From an uncultured Lactobacillus sp. (lineage in GTDB: Bacteria > Bacillota > Bacilli > Lactobacillales > Lactobacillaceae), in contig CAMKZU010000010.1 in NCBI GenBank assembly GCA_946477855.1, positions 1 to 62,694 on the forward strand: 62,694 nucleotides of DNA. Reading direction: 5' to 3'. The translations under genes and the position numbers were made by a program. This document shows positions 55,301-62,694 of the stretch, piece after piece (the stretch's first letter is position 1; each line of letters opens with the position of its first letter). A model generated the notes under the pieces. That model had not been told where the DNA came from, searched no databases, and saw nothing but the letters and a program-made list of their open reading frames with translations.

Positions 55301-56694
55301 TGTTCGCTTAATGGATGATGAGGATTGATAAATTTGTCAAATCTTTCAAGAACTTCCCCATTTTTCATCTTTACGGCGCCAATTTCAATAATGGTGTCGT
55401 AAACGGATGATAAACCTGTAGTTTCAACGTCAAAAATAACAAATTCACGATCTTTATATGTCATTGATGCAGGATTAAGAACTAGTAATGCATGATCGTC
55501 AATCATATTTGCTTCAAGGCCATAAATAATTTTGACGCCATTCTGTTTACCAGCATTATATGCTTCCGGGAAAGCTTGAACATCGGCATGGTCAGTAATA
55601 GCGATTGCTTTTTGACCAAACTTTTTGGCTGCTCTGACAAAATCAGTTGCTGTATTAGTAGCGTCAAGCTGGCTCATATTAGTATGTAAGTGTAACTCTA
55701 CTCTTTTTTGATCACCTTGATATTTTTCCGTTCTGCCAACATGCTCTACAATTTCAAAACAAGAAATATTAAAAACAGTGTCATGACTCCACTGATCTTC
55801 AGCAGCCGATCCCTGCATTTTAGCCCAAGTTCCCGGTTTGATTTTTGTCATATTTTCAATTTGTTCTTTATCGGAAACAAACTTTTTAAATGAAATTGAA
55901 TCAGTGTAGTCAGTTATTTCACCTGTAAAAATGATTGAGCCATTTTTTAATTCGCGACTGGCAATATTAAAAATATTGCCTTCTATGACAACATTTCTGG
56001 TACCGTCAATTACTTCTTTTATTTGGGTAACAGGCAAACTTTCATCCAACTTGCGGTTGCCATAGCGAGTCTTTTTAGTTGGATAAGTCGCTTGTTTAGG
56101 CTTCTCTTGTGTTGGAGCAGCATCGTATTCTTCCTGCATATTTTGCTCGTGCTGTTCCTGCAGTTCCTGAAGACTAGCCAAATTATTTACTGAATTTTCA
56201 TCGTCAATTTCAGTTACAAATTTTAAGTTGAAGAAGCCAAAATTTCTCATTTCTTCTGCTAGTTCATCAAGCATTTTTTGTTCGAGCAGGCCATCAACAA
56301 CTAAATTGTCTACCGGAATAATCCAACGCCCATTTTCCTTTTTAGGCTTATGACTAGAAATAAATTCACGTGCCACAGGTTGTAAAGCATCAGAATTTTG
56401 CACTGCGAATTGCCAATAATCAGATAAATAGTCATCTGCTCCATCTTGAGAGCGAACATACAAATGAACATTGACAAAAGAGGAAAAACTGGCTGTTATA
56501 GCTTTATTTAAAGCCTTAAAGGTTTCAAATTTTAGTGGCGTAGTAAAAAGAACATGGATATCCCACCTATGTTCTTTAGCGTAAACATCCACGTTCTCAA
56601 TTTCGCCCTTCTGCAATAAATCATTATCTGCAAATTCTTGCGGAAACTTTATTTGCTGCAATAACCTTAAAAATAGTTTATTTTTATCAGTCAC
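52387..56694 (-). CDS. polC: DNA polymerase III alpha subunit, PolC type
   Basis: 1435 residues. N-terminal domain with RNA/OB regions (to about 330), PHP start (VELHLHTNMSQLDATN), then the proofreading exonuclease VIFDVETTGLSS and NVQFDVGFVNAAL, the PHP continuation, a zinc-binding segment (CPKCQYSQFF...CPKCGADL), and the polymerase core (VPDIDLNFSGDYQ is the catalytic Asp region). Main replicase of low-GC Gram-positives. 5 bp after proS. Confidence 0.98.
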   Translation of the reverse strand: MTDKNKLFLRLLQQIKFPQEFADNDLLQKGEIENVDVYAKEHRWDIHVLFTTPLKFETFKALNKAITASFSSFVNVHLYVRSQDGADDYLSDYWQFAVQNSDALQPVAREFISSHKPKKENGRWIIPVDNLVVDGLLEQKMLDELAEEMRNFGFFNLKFVTEIDDENSVNNLASLQELQEQHEQNMQEEYDAAPTQEKPKQATYPTKKTRYGNRKLDESLPVTQIKEVIDGTRNVVIEGNIFNIASRELKNGSIIFTGEITDYTDSISFKKFVSDKEQIENMTKIKPGTWAKMQGSAAEDQWSHDTVFNISCFEIVEHVGRTEKYQGDQKRVELHLHTNMSQLDATNTATDFVRAAKKFGQKAIAITDHADVQAFPEAYNAGKQNGVKIIYGLEANMIDDHALLVLNPASMTYKDREFVIFDVETTGLSSVYDTIIEIGAVKMKNGEVLERFDKFINPHHPLSEQTINLTSITDEMVGAADDEAIVIKQFQDFYGDRPLCGHNVQFDVGFVNAALRRADLSEITQPVVDTLEVSRLLHPEQSRHTLDSLAKKYNVVLEHHHRANQDAEATGYLMFKLLDAFTEKYHEDNLGKMNDYAAQGQVFKRARPQHMTILAKNQAGLKNMYRLVSIASTKDFYRIPRTPKSDLLKNHEGLLYGSGCSEGDVFVAMMQKGYDEARKKARFYDYLEIQPPANYSIMIEDHLIADEAELEEILTNIYKLGKELDKPVVATGDAHYLEEHDAIYRTILISAQRSNPDRNKKQPDMHFYTTQEMLDAFSFLGEEVAKEIVITNPNKIAESIEEISPIKDGLYPPHIDNADEEMKRLTYDKAHELYGDPLPKIVQDRLDMELNSIISNGYAVIYLISQRLVAKSNKDGYLVGSRGSVGSSLVATMSGITEVNPLPPHYRCPKCQYSQFFENGEYGSGYDLPDKKCPKCGADLVKDGQDIPFATFLGFHGDKVPDIDLNFSGDYQPVAHNFIRVMFGPDNSYRAGTIATVADKTAYGYAKHYDEEKELNLRSAELDRLAAGVSGVKRTTGQHPAGIVVVPDDMDIYDFTPVQYPADDVNAAWLTTHFDFHSIHDNILKFDILGHDDPTMIRMLQDLSGVDPLTIPPDDPGVMSLFSSPKILGVTPEQIQSETGTLGVPEFGTKFVRGMLEETKPTTFSELLQISGLSHGTDVWLGNAEELVNNGTCKLKDVIGCRDNIMMDLIHWGVKPEVAFSTMESVRHGRGISDDDMAVLEKNDKIPDWYIPSCLKIKYMFPKAHATAYILMALRIAWFKVYYPEIYYTAYFSVRADLFDLVAMSHGKNTVKKAMADIQNQGNDASAKDKSLLTVLEIANECLERGIKIKMVDINQSEATNFKIIDQHTILAPFNAVPGLGNNAAKQIVAARTEQKFLSKEDLANRGKVSQSIMDYLENNEVLTGMPEQNQLSLF

Positions 56695-56699
56695 GAAAA

Positions 56700-58400
56700 T
56701 TATCCTAACTCTTTATTAATAAATTCATCTAATTCGGACAACGTCATTTCGGTTGCTTTTTCATCAGTAGGTCTTTTAACTTCAACTACTTCTTCATTTG
56801 CTTTTTTACCGACAGTCACCCTAACTGGAGCACCTAGTAAGTCAGCGTCAGCAAATTTAACTCCTGCCCGCTCATTACGATCATCATATAATACATCATA
56901 ATTAGCGCTGTATTTTTCTTCAAGTTTTTGAGCTAAATTTGTTTGCCCTTCATCTTTCATTTTCATTTGCACAATGTGCAGGTCAAATGGTGCGATTTCT
57001 TTAGGCCACGCAACGCCATTTTTGGTCAAATGCTGTTCTATTACTGCAGATAAAACTCTCGTGACGCCAATACCGTATGAGCCCATTATAACAGGTTGGG
57101 CTTTGCCATTTTTATCCAGAAAGTTTGCACCCATAGTTTTTGTGTAGTATGTTCCCAGTTTAAAAATATGACCAACTTCTATTGAAGTTGTAAATTTTAA
57201 TGGTAGGTGATCAACTGGATCTGGTTCACCCTCGTTGGCCACTCTCACATCTGCGAATTTGTCAGGATTAAAATCACGTCCTAAATTTACATTTATAAAC
57301 TGAAAACCCTTTTTGTTAGCCCCGACAACGAAGTTATAAAGATTATTTACTGTATTATCTGCAACTACCTGATCAGCCCAATCAGCATTAATTGGTCCCA
57401 CACTACCTTTAGTTACACCAGTGATGTCTGTTAATTCAGCATCAGTAGCTACTCGAAGTGAATCAACATCCAGCAAGTGCTTCAGTTTTATTTCGTTTAC
57501 TTGTTTATCGCCCCGAATTAAAACCAATACTTTTTCATTTTCATTAGCAATATAAAGTATACTTTTAACAATTCTTGTAGCTGGAACTTTTAAAAAGTCT
57601 ACTAAGTCTGAGATTGTTTCTTGCCCGGGAGTAGCAACTTCTTCAACTTGTTTTAATTCTTCCTCTTCTTGCTTAAAGGTATCTATGCTGCAAGCCATTT
57701 CTAGGTTGGCTGAATACGTTCCTGTTTCATTGGTAGCAATGGTATCTTCACCAATAGCTGCTGGAGCTTGAAATTCAGTTGAATTTTTTCCGCCCATAGT
57801 TCCGGAGTCAGCAATAACCGGAGTAACTTTTAAGCCACAACGGTGATATGCAGCTGTAAAAGCCTTTTTCTCATCCTCAAATTGTTGATCAAGCTGTTCT
57901 TTAGTAGCCGCAAAGCTGTAAGCATCAAGCATGATAAATTCACGTGATCTCAATAAACCGAAACGAGGCCTGTTTTCATCTCTAAACTTTGATTGAATTT
58001 GGAAAAGAGCAATCGGCATTTGCTTATAGCTTTTCAAATCTTTTGCGACAATATCAGTAAATGTTTCTTCATGAGTTGGTCCCAGCAAACTTTGACGACC
58101 ATGTCTGTCTTTAAGTTTAAACATTTCTGGACCATATTTTTGCCATCTACCTGATTCTTCCCATAAAGTGGCAGGTAATAGATCAGGCATTGACATTTCT
58201 GGCACGTTGATCTTAGCCATTTCCTCACGCATTATCTGCTCAGCTTTACTTAAAACCCGGTACCCTAAAGGCAAATAAGCATAAACGCCCGCAGTAACTT
58301 GGCGAACATATCCGCCTCTAAGCATCAGTTTATGACTTTCAGCTACAGCATCAGCTGGTGCTTCCTTTAAAGTCGGCATAAATAATTTAGATTGTCGCAT
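56700..58400 (-). CDS. proS: Prolyl-tRNA synthetase, bacterial type
   Basis: 566 residues. RQSKLFMPTLKEAPADA start, motif 1 to 3 regions (AEQIMREEMAK, FRDENRPRFGLLRSREFIM, GSYGIGVTRVLSAV) of class II synthetases, with the INS editing domain between motifs 2 and 3 (about 235-390), and the C-terminal anticodon domain. Charges tRNA-Pro. Between rseP and polC. Confidence 0.97.
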   Translation of the reverse strand: MRQSKLFMPTLKEAPADAVAESHKLMLRGGYVRQVTAGVYAYLPLGYRVLSKAEQIMREEMAKINVPEMSMPDLLPATLWEESGRWQKYGPEMFKLKDRHGRQSLLGPTHEETFTDIVAKDLKSYKQMPIALFQIQSKFRDENRPRFGLLRSREFIMLDAYSFAATKEQLDQQFEDEKKAFTAAYHRCGLKVTPVIADSGTMGGKNSTEFQAPAAIGEDTIATNETGTYSANLEMACSIDTFKQEEEELKQVEEVATPGQETISDLVDFLKVPATRIVKSILYIANENEKVLVLIRGDKQVNEIKLKHLLDVDSLRVATDAELTDITGVTKGSVGPINADWADQVVADNTVNNLYNFVVGANKKGFQFINVNLGRDFNPDKFADVRVANEGEPDPVDHLPLKFTTSIEVGHIFKLGTYYTKTMGANFLDKNGKAQPVIMGSYGIGVTRVLSAVIEQHLTKNGVAWPKEIAPFDLHIVQMKMKDEGQTNLAQKLEEKYSANYDVLYDDRNERAGVKFADADLLGAPVRVTVGKKANEEVVEVKRPTDEKATEMTLSELDEFINKELG

Positions 58401-58425
58401 TAAATCTCTCTCCCAAAATTATAAT

Positions 58426-59682
58426 TTATTTAATAAAGTAACGGTAAATATCATTTCCCGTTACAGCAATAATTAACACTAACAGTAAGCCAAAACCTAT
58501 CAATTCCACTATGGCTTCATGATTTTCAGAAATTGGTTTGCCCCGAACTATTTCAATAAGGTTAAGCAAAAACTTACCACCATCAAGACCAGGTATAGGA
58601 ATTAGATTCACTATTCCCAAGTTAATTGAAATCATGGCTAAAAAGGCTAAGATATAGGTAAAACCCATTTGCGAAACCTGTGATGTCTGAGAATAAATGC
58701 CCACAGGTCCAGAAAGTTTATTTAAACTAAAATGACGGAATAAACCACCAACTGCATTGAAAATCATTCCAGTTGTGGAAACAGCCGTGTTCCAACCACG
58801 GTTAAATTTAGCACTGATGCTCTCATCACTTTTTGCCCTAATTCCAATTTGATATGCTTTTTGGCCTTGGACTTTAACAACTTTTGGTTGAACGCTTACC
58901 ACTTTTTTTTGCTTATTTTTGATAACAGAAATATTAATTTTTTTACTTTTATTCTGAGATATTTCTTCCGAAATTTGTTCGAAAGACGTTATTTTGTGCC
59001 CATTAAGAGCCACAATTTTTGAATCCGGTTCAAGTTTTGCAACAGCAGCTGGTGAATTAGGTGCTACTGCAGCTATTTCTGTAGTTGCAGGACCTGGAAC
59101 AGTAAATGTCCAAATTAAAAAAACAACAAAACCTAGAATTATATTCATTAGCGGTCCGGCAATGTTGGTAGCTAATTTTTGCCAGACATTGGCTTCTTGA
59201 AACTGGGTATCTCGAGGTGCAATAATTAGCTCAGTTTTTGACTGATCAATAACCGTGGCATCATGATTGACTTTGTAAGTAACCAGCCGATCTTCTTCAC
59301 CATTTTCATATCCAGAAATAAAAAGTTTATCTACCAAATCAAATTTCGTGATTTGTAATGGTATTCCTTCAATCGGTATATCTGATTCAGAAGCGTCAAT
59401 TCTCACAACTTCTTTTTGTTGATTAAGCTGCAAAACTACTCTCATCCCTGCTGCTAAATCAGTTTCGTCATCTTTACTTGCTAAACGGACATATCCGCCT
59501 AACGGAAGCCACCTAATAGTGTAAGTAGTTGGATTGCGTCGTACTTGGAAAAGCTTAGGTCCCATACCTATAGAAAATTCACGCACTAAAATACCGCACT
59601 TTTTCGCAACGATAAAGTGCCCAAATTCATGGACAAAAACCAAGATTCCAAATACTACTAAAAAGATAAGTATACCTTTCAC
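58426..59682 (-). CDS. rseP: Intramembrane zinc metalloprotease RseP
   Basis: Site-2 protease, 418 residues. HEFGH at 18-22 is the zinc site; GGYVRL follows; then a PDZ domain (about 200-280) and a C-terminal PGLDGG zinc-ligand site with the last membrane helices. Cleaves membrane-bound anti-sigma factors and leftover signal peptides. 10 bp after cdsA. Its PDZ-linker is longer than usual. Confidence 0.95.
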   Translation of the reverse strand: MKGILIFLVVFGILVFVHEFGHFIVAKKCGILVREFSIGMGPKLFQVRRNPTTYTIRWLPLGGYVRLASKDDETDLAAGMRVVLQLNQQKEVVRIDASESDIPIEGIPLQITKFDLVDKLFISGYENGEEDRLVTYKVNHDATVIDQSKTELIIAPRDTQFQEANVWQKLATNIAGPLMNIILGFVVFLIWTFTVPGPATTEIAAVAPNSPAAVAKLEPDSKIVALNGHKITSFEQISEEISQNKSKKINISVIKNKQKKVVSVQPKVVKVQGQKAYQIGIRAKSDESISAKFNRGWNTAVSTTGMIFNAVGGLFRHFSLNKLSGPVGIYSQTSQVSQMGFTYILAFLAMISINLGIVNLIPIPGLDGGKFLLNLIEIVRGKPISENHEAIVELIGFGLLLVLIIAVTGNDIYRYFIK

Positions 59683-59692
59683 AAGAATCCTC

Positions 59693-60490
59693 CTAGTGTA
59701 TGATTCCCATCAAAGCAGCAAAAACAGGTAAAACAAAGAGCATGCTGTCAAAGCGATCCAGAATTCCACCATGTCCTGGCAATATCTTGCCTGAATCTTT
59801 AACGCCATAGTATCTCTTATAAGCTGATTCAACCAAGTCACCCATTTGTCCTACAATTGATAATACAAGAGCAAAAATAATCATTTCAATTTGCGAGTGT
59901 TTCAAGTTCACAAAGTAAACATAAATTGCAGCACAAATTACAGCGCAAATTGTGCCACCAATTGATCCTTCCCAGGTTTTATTAGGACTAATTACAGGCC
60001 ACAATTTATGTTTGCCTATTTTACGCCCAATCATGTAGGCTCCAGTATCTGTTAACCAAACTACAACAAAAACATAGCAAAGAAGCGCAAGCCCATTGTC
60101 AGCGTTTCTGATACTTGCCATGTAATGAAAGCCGGTGCCTACATATAGTGAGCCCAAGGTATAAACCGCTACATCATCAAAAGTAGTTTTATTTTTGGTT
60201 AAAACTGTCCAAGTTAGCATTAACATTATCAAGGCAAAATAAATACCGTATTTTGTCCAATGAAATGGCATTGACCTGAGAAAACTATCAGGAACTGCCC
60301 AAACAATAGTGGCTAATAAAGCTAGTAGAAAGTTTATTGAAACCAATATTTGTTTTTTCATTAAAAAGAATTCACTAATACCAACGGCCGCAAACAAAAC
60401 GGTGAGCCAATCCATCCAAAGCCCGCCAGCAATGACGATAGGAATAAATAAAATTAAAGCAATAACTGCTGTGATTACACGTTGTTTCAT
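59693..60490 (-). CDS. cdsA: Phosphatidate cytidylyltransferase
   Basis: 265 residues, about seven membrane helices. KDSGKILPGHGGILDRFDS is the family signature near the end; WLTDTGAYMIGRKIGKHKL mid-protein. Makes CDP-diacylglycerol for phospholipids. Between uppS and rseP. Confidence 0.96.
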   Translation of the reverse strand: MKQRVITAVIALILFIPIVIAGGLWMDWLTVLFAAVGISEFFLMKKQILVSINFLLALLATIVWAVPDSFLRSMPFHWTKYGIYFALIMLMLTWTVLTKNKTTFDDVAVYTLGSLYVGTGFHYMASIRNADNGLALLCYVFVVVWLTDTGAYMIGRKIGKHKLWPVISPNKTWEGSIGGTICAVICAAIYVYFVNLKHSQIEMIIFALVLSIVGQMGDLVESAYKRYYGVKDSGKILPGHGGILDRFDSMLFVLPVFAALMGIIH

Positions 60491-60498
60491 ATATTTAC

Positions 60499-61233
60499 CT
60501 AACTATCCGATTCATCGACTTTACCGAAACGTCGATGACGATTTTGAAAATCAATAACAAATTTTTCTAGATCTTCTCTAGTAAAATCAGGCCAGTTTTT
60601 CTCACTAAAAGCAAGTTCTGAATATGCTAATTGCCATAACATGAAATTAGATATTCTTTGCTCACCAGATGTTCTGATTAATAAATCTGGATCACTGCAT
60701 TTACCAAAGCTTGCAGTCATCAATCTCTGCGAAATCATTTTTTCAGAAATTTCATCACTTGTAATACTACCCGTTTCAACAAGAGTAGCAATTTCTTTTA
60801 CTGCTGTAGTAATTTCTCTTCGGGAGCCATAGTTAAAAGCAAAGTTTAAAATTAAACCACTATTATTAGCAGTTTCAGCCATTGCTCTCTGCACTACATC
60901 ATAGGTCTTAGAGGGTAACTCGTTTAAATAGCCCATAATGTTCACTTTAACATTTTCTTTCATTAAGGTTGGCATAAACTTATCAAAAAAGCGTACAGGT
61001 AAGTTCATCAGATATGCTACTTCTTCTTTTGGTCTACCCCAATTTTCAGTAGAAAACGCATATAAGGATAAAACTTTGATGCCTAATTGGTTGGCTGCCA
61101 AAGTTATTCTTTCCACATTATTCATACCTTCGTAATGACCTGCAATTCGTGGTTTGCCCTGTTTTGTGGCCCAACGACCATTACCATCCATGATAATAGC
61201 TAAATGATTTAATTGATTTTTTTTATCAGCCAT
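60499..61233 (-). CDS. uppS: Undecaprenyl pyrophosphate synthase
   Basis: 244 residues. [10 protein letters not shown] with catalytic Asp16, then [11 protein letters not shown] and the end [19 protein letters not shown]. Builds the C55 lipid carrier for cell-wall synthesis. 4 bp after frr, 8 bp before cdsA. Confidence 0.97.
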   Translation of the reverse strand: MADKKNQLNHLAIIMDGNGRWATKQGKPRIAGHYEGMNNVERITLAANQLGIKVLSLYAFSTENWGRPKEEVAYLMNLPVRFFDKFMPTLMKENVKVNIMGYLNELPSKTYDVVQRAMAETANNSGLILNFAFNYGSRREITTAVKEIATLVETGSITSDEISEKMISQRLMTASFGKCSDPDLLIRTSGEQRISNFMLWQLAYSELAFSEKNWPDFTREDLEKFVIDFQNRHRRFGKVDESDS

Positions 61234-61237
61234 TTAA

Positions 61238-61795
61238 TTAGCCTTGGGTAATCTCTTTACGTTTTTCTTCTGCAATTTGGTCAATCTGTTTGGTAGCATC
61301 GTCAGTAACTTTTTGCACTTTCTTTTCCAAATTGCGCTGTTCATCTTCAGTAATTTCATCGTCTTTTTGTTGTTTTTTAAGACTATTCATAGCTTCACGA
61401 CGAACATTTCTAATTGCAATTTTACTTTCTTCAGCCATTTTATTGACTTCTTTGGCAATTTCTTGACGTCTCTCACCAGTTAATTGTGGAATAACAAGAC
61501 GAATGACCTTACCATCATTTGCAGGAGTCAAACCCAAATTGGACGCCAAGAGTGCATGTTCAATATCATCAAGACTGTTTTGATCATAAGGTGTAATTAA
61601 TAACACGCGTGGCTCAGGAATAGTCACACTAGACATTTGCGTCAAGGGGGTCGGCGCTCCATAATAGTCAACTTTTACCCCATCAAGTAGAGCTGCGTTA
61701 GCAACACCGGCACGAATAGAGCTCAAGTTTTTTTGAAAAACAGTAATTGATTTTTTCATATTATCTTGAGCTTTTTTTATTGCGTCATTATTCAT
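61238..61795 (-). CDS. frr: Ribosome recycling factor
   Basis: 185 residues: [45 protein letters not shown] is the RRF core; a long helical hairpin. Splits ribosomes after termination. Start overlaps the pyrH stop by 8 bases. GGAGG before the ATG. Confidence 0.97.
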   Translation of the reverse strand: MNNDAIKKAQDNMKKSITVFQKNLSSIRAGVANAALLDGVKVDYYGAPTPLTQMSSVTIPEPRVLLITPYDQNSLDDIEHALLASNLGLTPANDGKVIRLVIPQLTGERRQEIAKEVNKMAEESKIAIRNVRREAMNSLKKQQKDDEITEDEQRNLEKKVQKVTDDATKQIDQIAEEKRKEITQG

Positions 61796-62519
61796 TATTT
61801 TTTCCTCCGATTACTGTTCCGATATTCTCACCTAATACCACTTTTTTTATGTTACCTTCAGTATTAACATTAAATACGATAAGAGGAATGTTGGTATCCA
61901 TTGAAAGTGAGCTTGCAGTTCTGTCCATGACTTTTAAGTTTTTAGAAATAATATCTAGTTGAGAAAGTTCACTGTATTTTTTGGCATGCGGATCAACCTT
62001 TGGATCAGCGGAGTAAACTCCGTCAACTCCATTTTTAGCCATTAGGATCACGTCAGCACCTATTTCCGCAGCTCTTAAAGCAGCAGTTGTGTCGGTAGAG
62101 AAATAAGGATTACCAGTGCCGCCACCCATAATAACTACGCGTCCTTTTTCCATGTGGTGAATAGCCTTTCTCCTAATATATGGTTCAGCGATTTGCCTCA
62201 TTTCAATTGATGTTTGCAATCTAGTTGGTACACCTACATGTTCCAAGCCATCTTGAAGAGCTAACCCGTTCATTATGGTAGCAAGCATCCCCATATAATC
62301 AGCCTGTGAACGTTCCATCCCTAGTTTTGCGCCAGTTTCTCCACGCCACATATTACCGCCACCACAGACGATACCAATGTCAACTCCCAAATCGTGAACA
62401 GATTTAATCTCCTTTGCTAAATGACTAATGACAGTAGGATTTATACCGGTTCCTTCATCACCAGCCAGAGCCTCACCAGAAATTTTCAAAACTATTCGCT
62501 TATACTTAACTTTAGTCAT
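61788..62519 (-). CDS. pyrH: Uridylate kinase
   Basis: 243 residues: [24 protein letters not shown], then [31 protein letters not shown] to UDP, hexameric, with GTP/UTP control. AGGAGG before the ATG. Usual partner tsf lies outside the window; the terminator at 62.65 kb may end it. Confidence 0.97.
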   Translation of the reverse strand: MTKVKYKRIVLKISGEALAGDEGTGINPTVISHLAKEIKSVHDLGVDIGIVCGGGNMWRGETGAKLGMERSQADYMGMLATIMNGLALQDGLEHVGVPTRLQTSIEMRQIAEPYIRRKAIHHMEKGRVVIMGGGTGNPYFSTDTTAALRAAEIGADVILMAKNGVDGVYSADPKVDPHAKKYSELSQLDIISKNLKVMDRTASSLSMDTNIPLIVFNVNTEGNIKKVVLGENIGTVIGGKNNE

Positions 62520-62642
62520 GACAACCTCCTCTATTAACTTTAGTTATTCTACCATATAAAAAGGGCAAATGTGGACTTAGAAATAAAAGAGTGGAATTTC
62601 TTAAAAAAATTCTTTGAGCTAAAAAGTAAAGGGAGAAAACAA

Positions 62643-62673
62643 AAAATCTCAAAGTTATCTACTTCGAGATTTT
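62643..62673 (-). terminator. Terminator upstream of pyrH (probably after tsf)
   Basis: AAAATCTC / GAGATTTT stem on the minus strand with a T-run; the gene it serves is outside the window. Confidence 0.75.
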
Positions 62674-62694
62674 CAAAATATAATTAATATTTAT

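Overview
This window is a low-GC Firmicute chromosome segment that reads as Lactobacillus sensu stricto (delbrueckii/acidophilus group). The strongest clues are an SLAP-domain (S-layer type) secreted protein, the hrcA-grpE-dnaK-dnaJ cluster with CIRCE sites, a PTS-type dihydroxyacetone kinase, a lactate permease, several strong AGGAGG ribosome binding sites and intrinsic terminators at most gene ends. Species cannot be named from the sequence alone.

Region 1 (1-12.9 kb) is metabolic and envelope genes: the tail of a LysR regulator; glpF and dhaKLM for glycerol/dihydroxyacetone use; a nitroreductase; an SLAP protein; a GT8 glycosyltransferase; the nucleoid protein HU; a methionine ABC transporter (metQNI) behind a methionine-type T-box; dihydrofolate reductase; a small TipAS-like protein; a PnuC-like transporter; and a CPA2 cation/proton antiporter whose own leader carries a strong terminator hairpin.

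Region 2 (13-21 kb) is the accessory part. Two paralogous azlCD operons flank a tRNA-Ser(CGA) gene, a carboxymuconolactone decarboxylase-family gene facing its MerR regulator, an integrase remnant and a decayed reading frame. A DUF4231/SLATT-type membrane protein, a phage PGDYG-type small protein, a secreted protein and an IS3-family transposase remnant follow. I read this as the worn-down remains of one or more integrated elements; no intact mobile element is left.

Region 3 (21-31 kb) is mostly transport and energy metabolism: an internally duplicated membrane protein, a PAP2 phosphatase, lactate permease with upstream cre-like sites, a DegV protein, enolase, two tandem YxeA-type proteins, a proton-pumping P-type ATPase and a GNAT acetyltransferase.

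Region 4 (31-62.7 kb) is conserved housekeeping, all on the minus strand: apt, recJ, lepA, a heterodimeric ABC exporter, dnaJ-dnaK-grpE-hrcA, ribF-truB, rbfA-infB-ylxQ-ylxR-nusA-rimP, polC-proS-rseP-cdsA-uppS-frr-pyrH. These make the translation, heat-shock, replication, isoprenoid and phospholipid machinery, in the gene order usual for lactobacilli. I found no CRISPR array, restriction-modification system, intact prophage or clear new multi-gene system. The most interesting unexplained items are the antiporter leader, several lone accessory genes, and two small unresolved loci near 30.4 kb and 40.0 kb.
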